A stretch of 64,000 nucleotides of DNA, from contig CAMXIF010000003.1 in the NCBI GenBank assembly GCA_947243845.1, positions 1-64,000 of the forward strand. The letters are read 5' to 3'. Within the stretch, counting starts at the first letter, position 1, and each line of letters starts with the position of its first letter. A model generated the notes under the pieces. It was given only the letters and a program-made list of their open reading frames with translations, did no database searches and was not told the origin of the DNA. Below are positions 63,548-64,000 of the stretch, piece by piece. A program made the position numbers and the translations under genes. This DNA is from an uncultured bacterium (GTDB lineage Bacteria > Bacillota > Clostridia > Lachnospirales > Lachnospiraceae).

Positions 63548-64000
63548 TTACTGTCTCTTATCCTTTTTCTTTAGCTGCTGTTCCCGCTCTAAATGAATCT
63601 GCCTGATAATTGATTTTTCCTGATTGTCAATATGCAGTTTGGCCGCTTCCGCCGCCTTCTTCTTATCGCCCTGCAGAATACTTTCATATATCATCCTATG
63701 CTCATTTACCAGGTTATCATGCCCCTTCTCATCCTTGATGTATTCAAAGCGATACCGGTACATCTGCTCCGACAGGTTATTGATCAGCTGAATCAGACGC
63801 TGGTTGCCCGTAGCCCGCACGATAATGTCATGCAGGGCCACATCCGCACCCGCGATCGTAGTCACATCACCGGTTCTCGTTGCCTCTTCAAATTCGTCAC
63901 AAGCCCTTTTCAGCGCTTCCTTTTCTTCGAACGTAATGCGGTCACAGGCCAGTTCCACACAGAGTGCATCCAATGCCCGCCGTACCTCCAGGACATCCTG
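63548..64000 (-). CDS. GntR/FadR-family regulator, C-terminal ligand-binding part (partial)
   Basis: The frame is open to the window edge (…QDVLEVRRALDALCVELACD), so the winged-helix N-terminus lies outside. The visible part is an FCD domain: EVRRALDALCVELACDRIT, DVALHDIIVRATGNQRLIQL, NEHRMIYESILQGDKKKAAE and AAKLHIDNQ, with the Asp and three His that bind metal in this family. Such regulators respond to sugar acids, lactate or other carboxylates. Ends with a Lys-rich tail. Confidence 0.88.
   Translation of the reverse strand, partial: QDVLEVRRALDALCVELACDRITFEEKEALKRACDEFEEATRTGDVTTIAGADVALHDIIVRATGNQRLIQLINNLSEQMYRYRFEYIKDEKGHDNLVNEHRMIYESILQGDKKKAAEAAKLHIDNQEKSIIRQIHLEREQQLKKKDKRQ

Overview
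The window looks like the chromosome of an endospore-forming, gut-type Clostridia, most likely Lachnospiraceae. Support for this: a sigma-E-type spoIIID gene, AgrC/LytTR-type two-component systems, orphan EutH, a Cache-domain methyl-accepting protein, many Opp-family ABC operons, AAGGAGG-type ribosome sites and moderate GC. No rRNA, tRNA or CRISPR array was seen.

The main observation is at 4.7-18.9 kb. The sporulation regulator gene spoIIID is cut in two on the minus strand. Its N-terminal half (38 codons, after a good sigma-E promoter) lies at 18,826-18,713. Its C-terminal half (47 codons) lies at 4,870-4,727. The two halves meet at a shared 6-bp TACATA. Recombination there removes 13,842 bp and restores an 85-codon SpoIIID frame across the ...STVH|KDVT... 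junction. The intervening DNA ends with a large serine recombinase gene whose stop codon lies in the attachment core. The circle junction that excision would create is an imperfect dyad centred on one CA dinucleotide, as expected of a large-serine-recombinase attP. The layout matches the skin element in sigK, but with spoIIID as target. Its cargo is anti-phage: a four-gene type I restriction-modification operon (half-HsdS, HsdM, HsdS, HsdR), an RloA/RloB-like ATPase/TOPRIM pair, and a helicase-nuclease gene broken by one in-frame TGA. I do not recall a described spoIIID intervening element, but I could not search.

Region by region. 0-1.6 kb, downstream of guaA: remnant of a mobile island with a decayed MobV/TnpZ relaxase and a frameshifted type III toxin-antitoxin locus (CptIN-like) with RNA repeats, promoter and terminator. 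1.6-4.6 kb: guaA and a MATE exporter. 4.7-18.9 kb: split spoIIID and its element. 19-20.5 kb: gene graveyard (AAA ATPase, metallopeptidase-like and ABC ATPase remnants). 20.5-23 kb: XRE membrane regulator, small membrane protein, unknown coiled-coil protein. 23.1-31.8 kb: an Opp-type uptake operon ending in a GH3 glycosidase, probably for import and hydrolysis of oligosaccharides. 31.8-37 kb: BceAB-like ABC transporter divergent from a LytTR/AgrC-type two-component system. 37-39 kb: diguanylate cyclase and bactofilin. 39.4-42.9 kb: a sensor kinase with an unusual double response regulator (REC-LytTR-REC-winged helix in one protein). 42.9-48.4 kb: EutH, CotH-like kinase, chemoreceptor. 48.6-57.1 kb: a probable operon larE-larB-larC plus an Opp/Nik-type transporter, for nickel-pincer cofactor synthesis with probable nickel uptake; LarC carries a long His-rich tract and no larA is in view. 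57.3-64 kb: NlpC/P60 wall hydrolase, asnS, a trigger-factor-like lipoprotein, small conserved proteins, murI, and a GntR/FadR-type regulator running off the window end.
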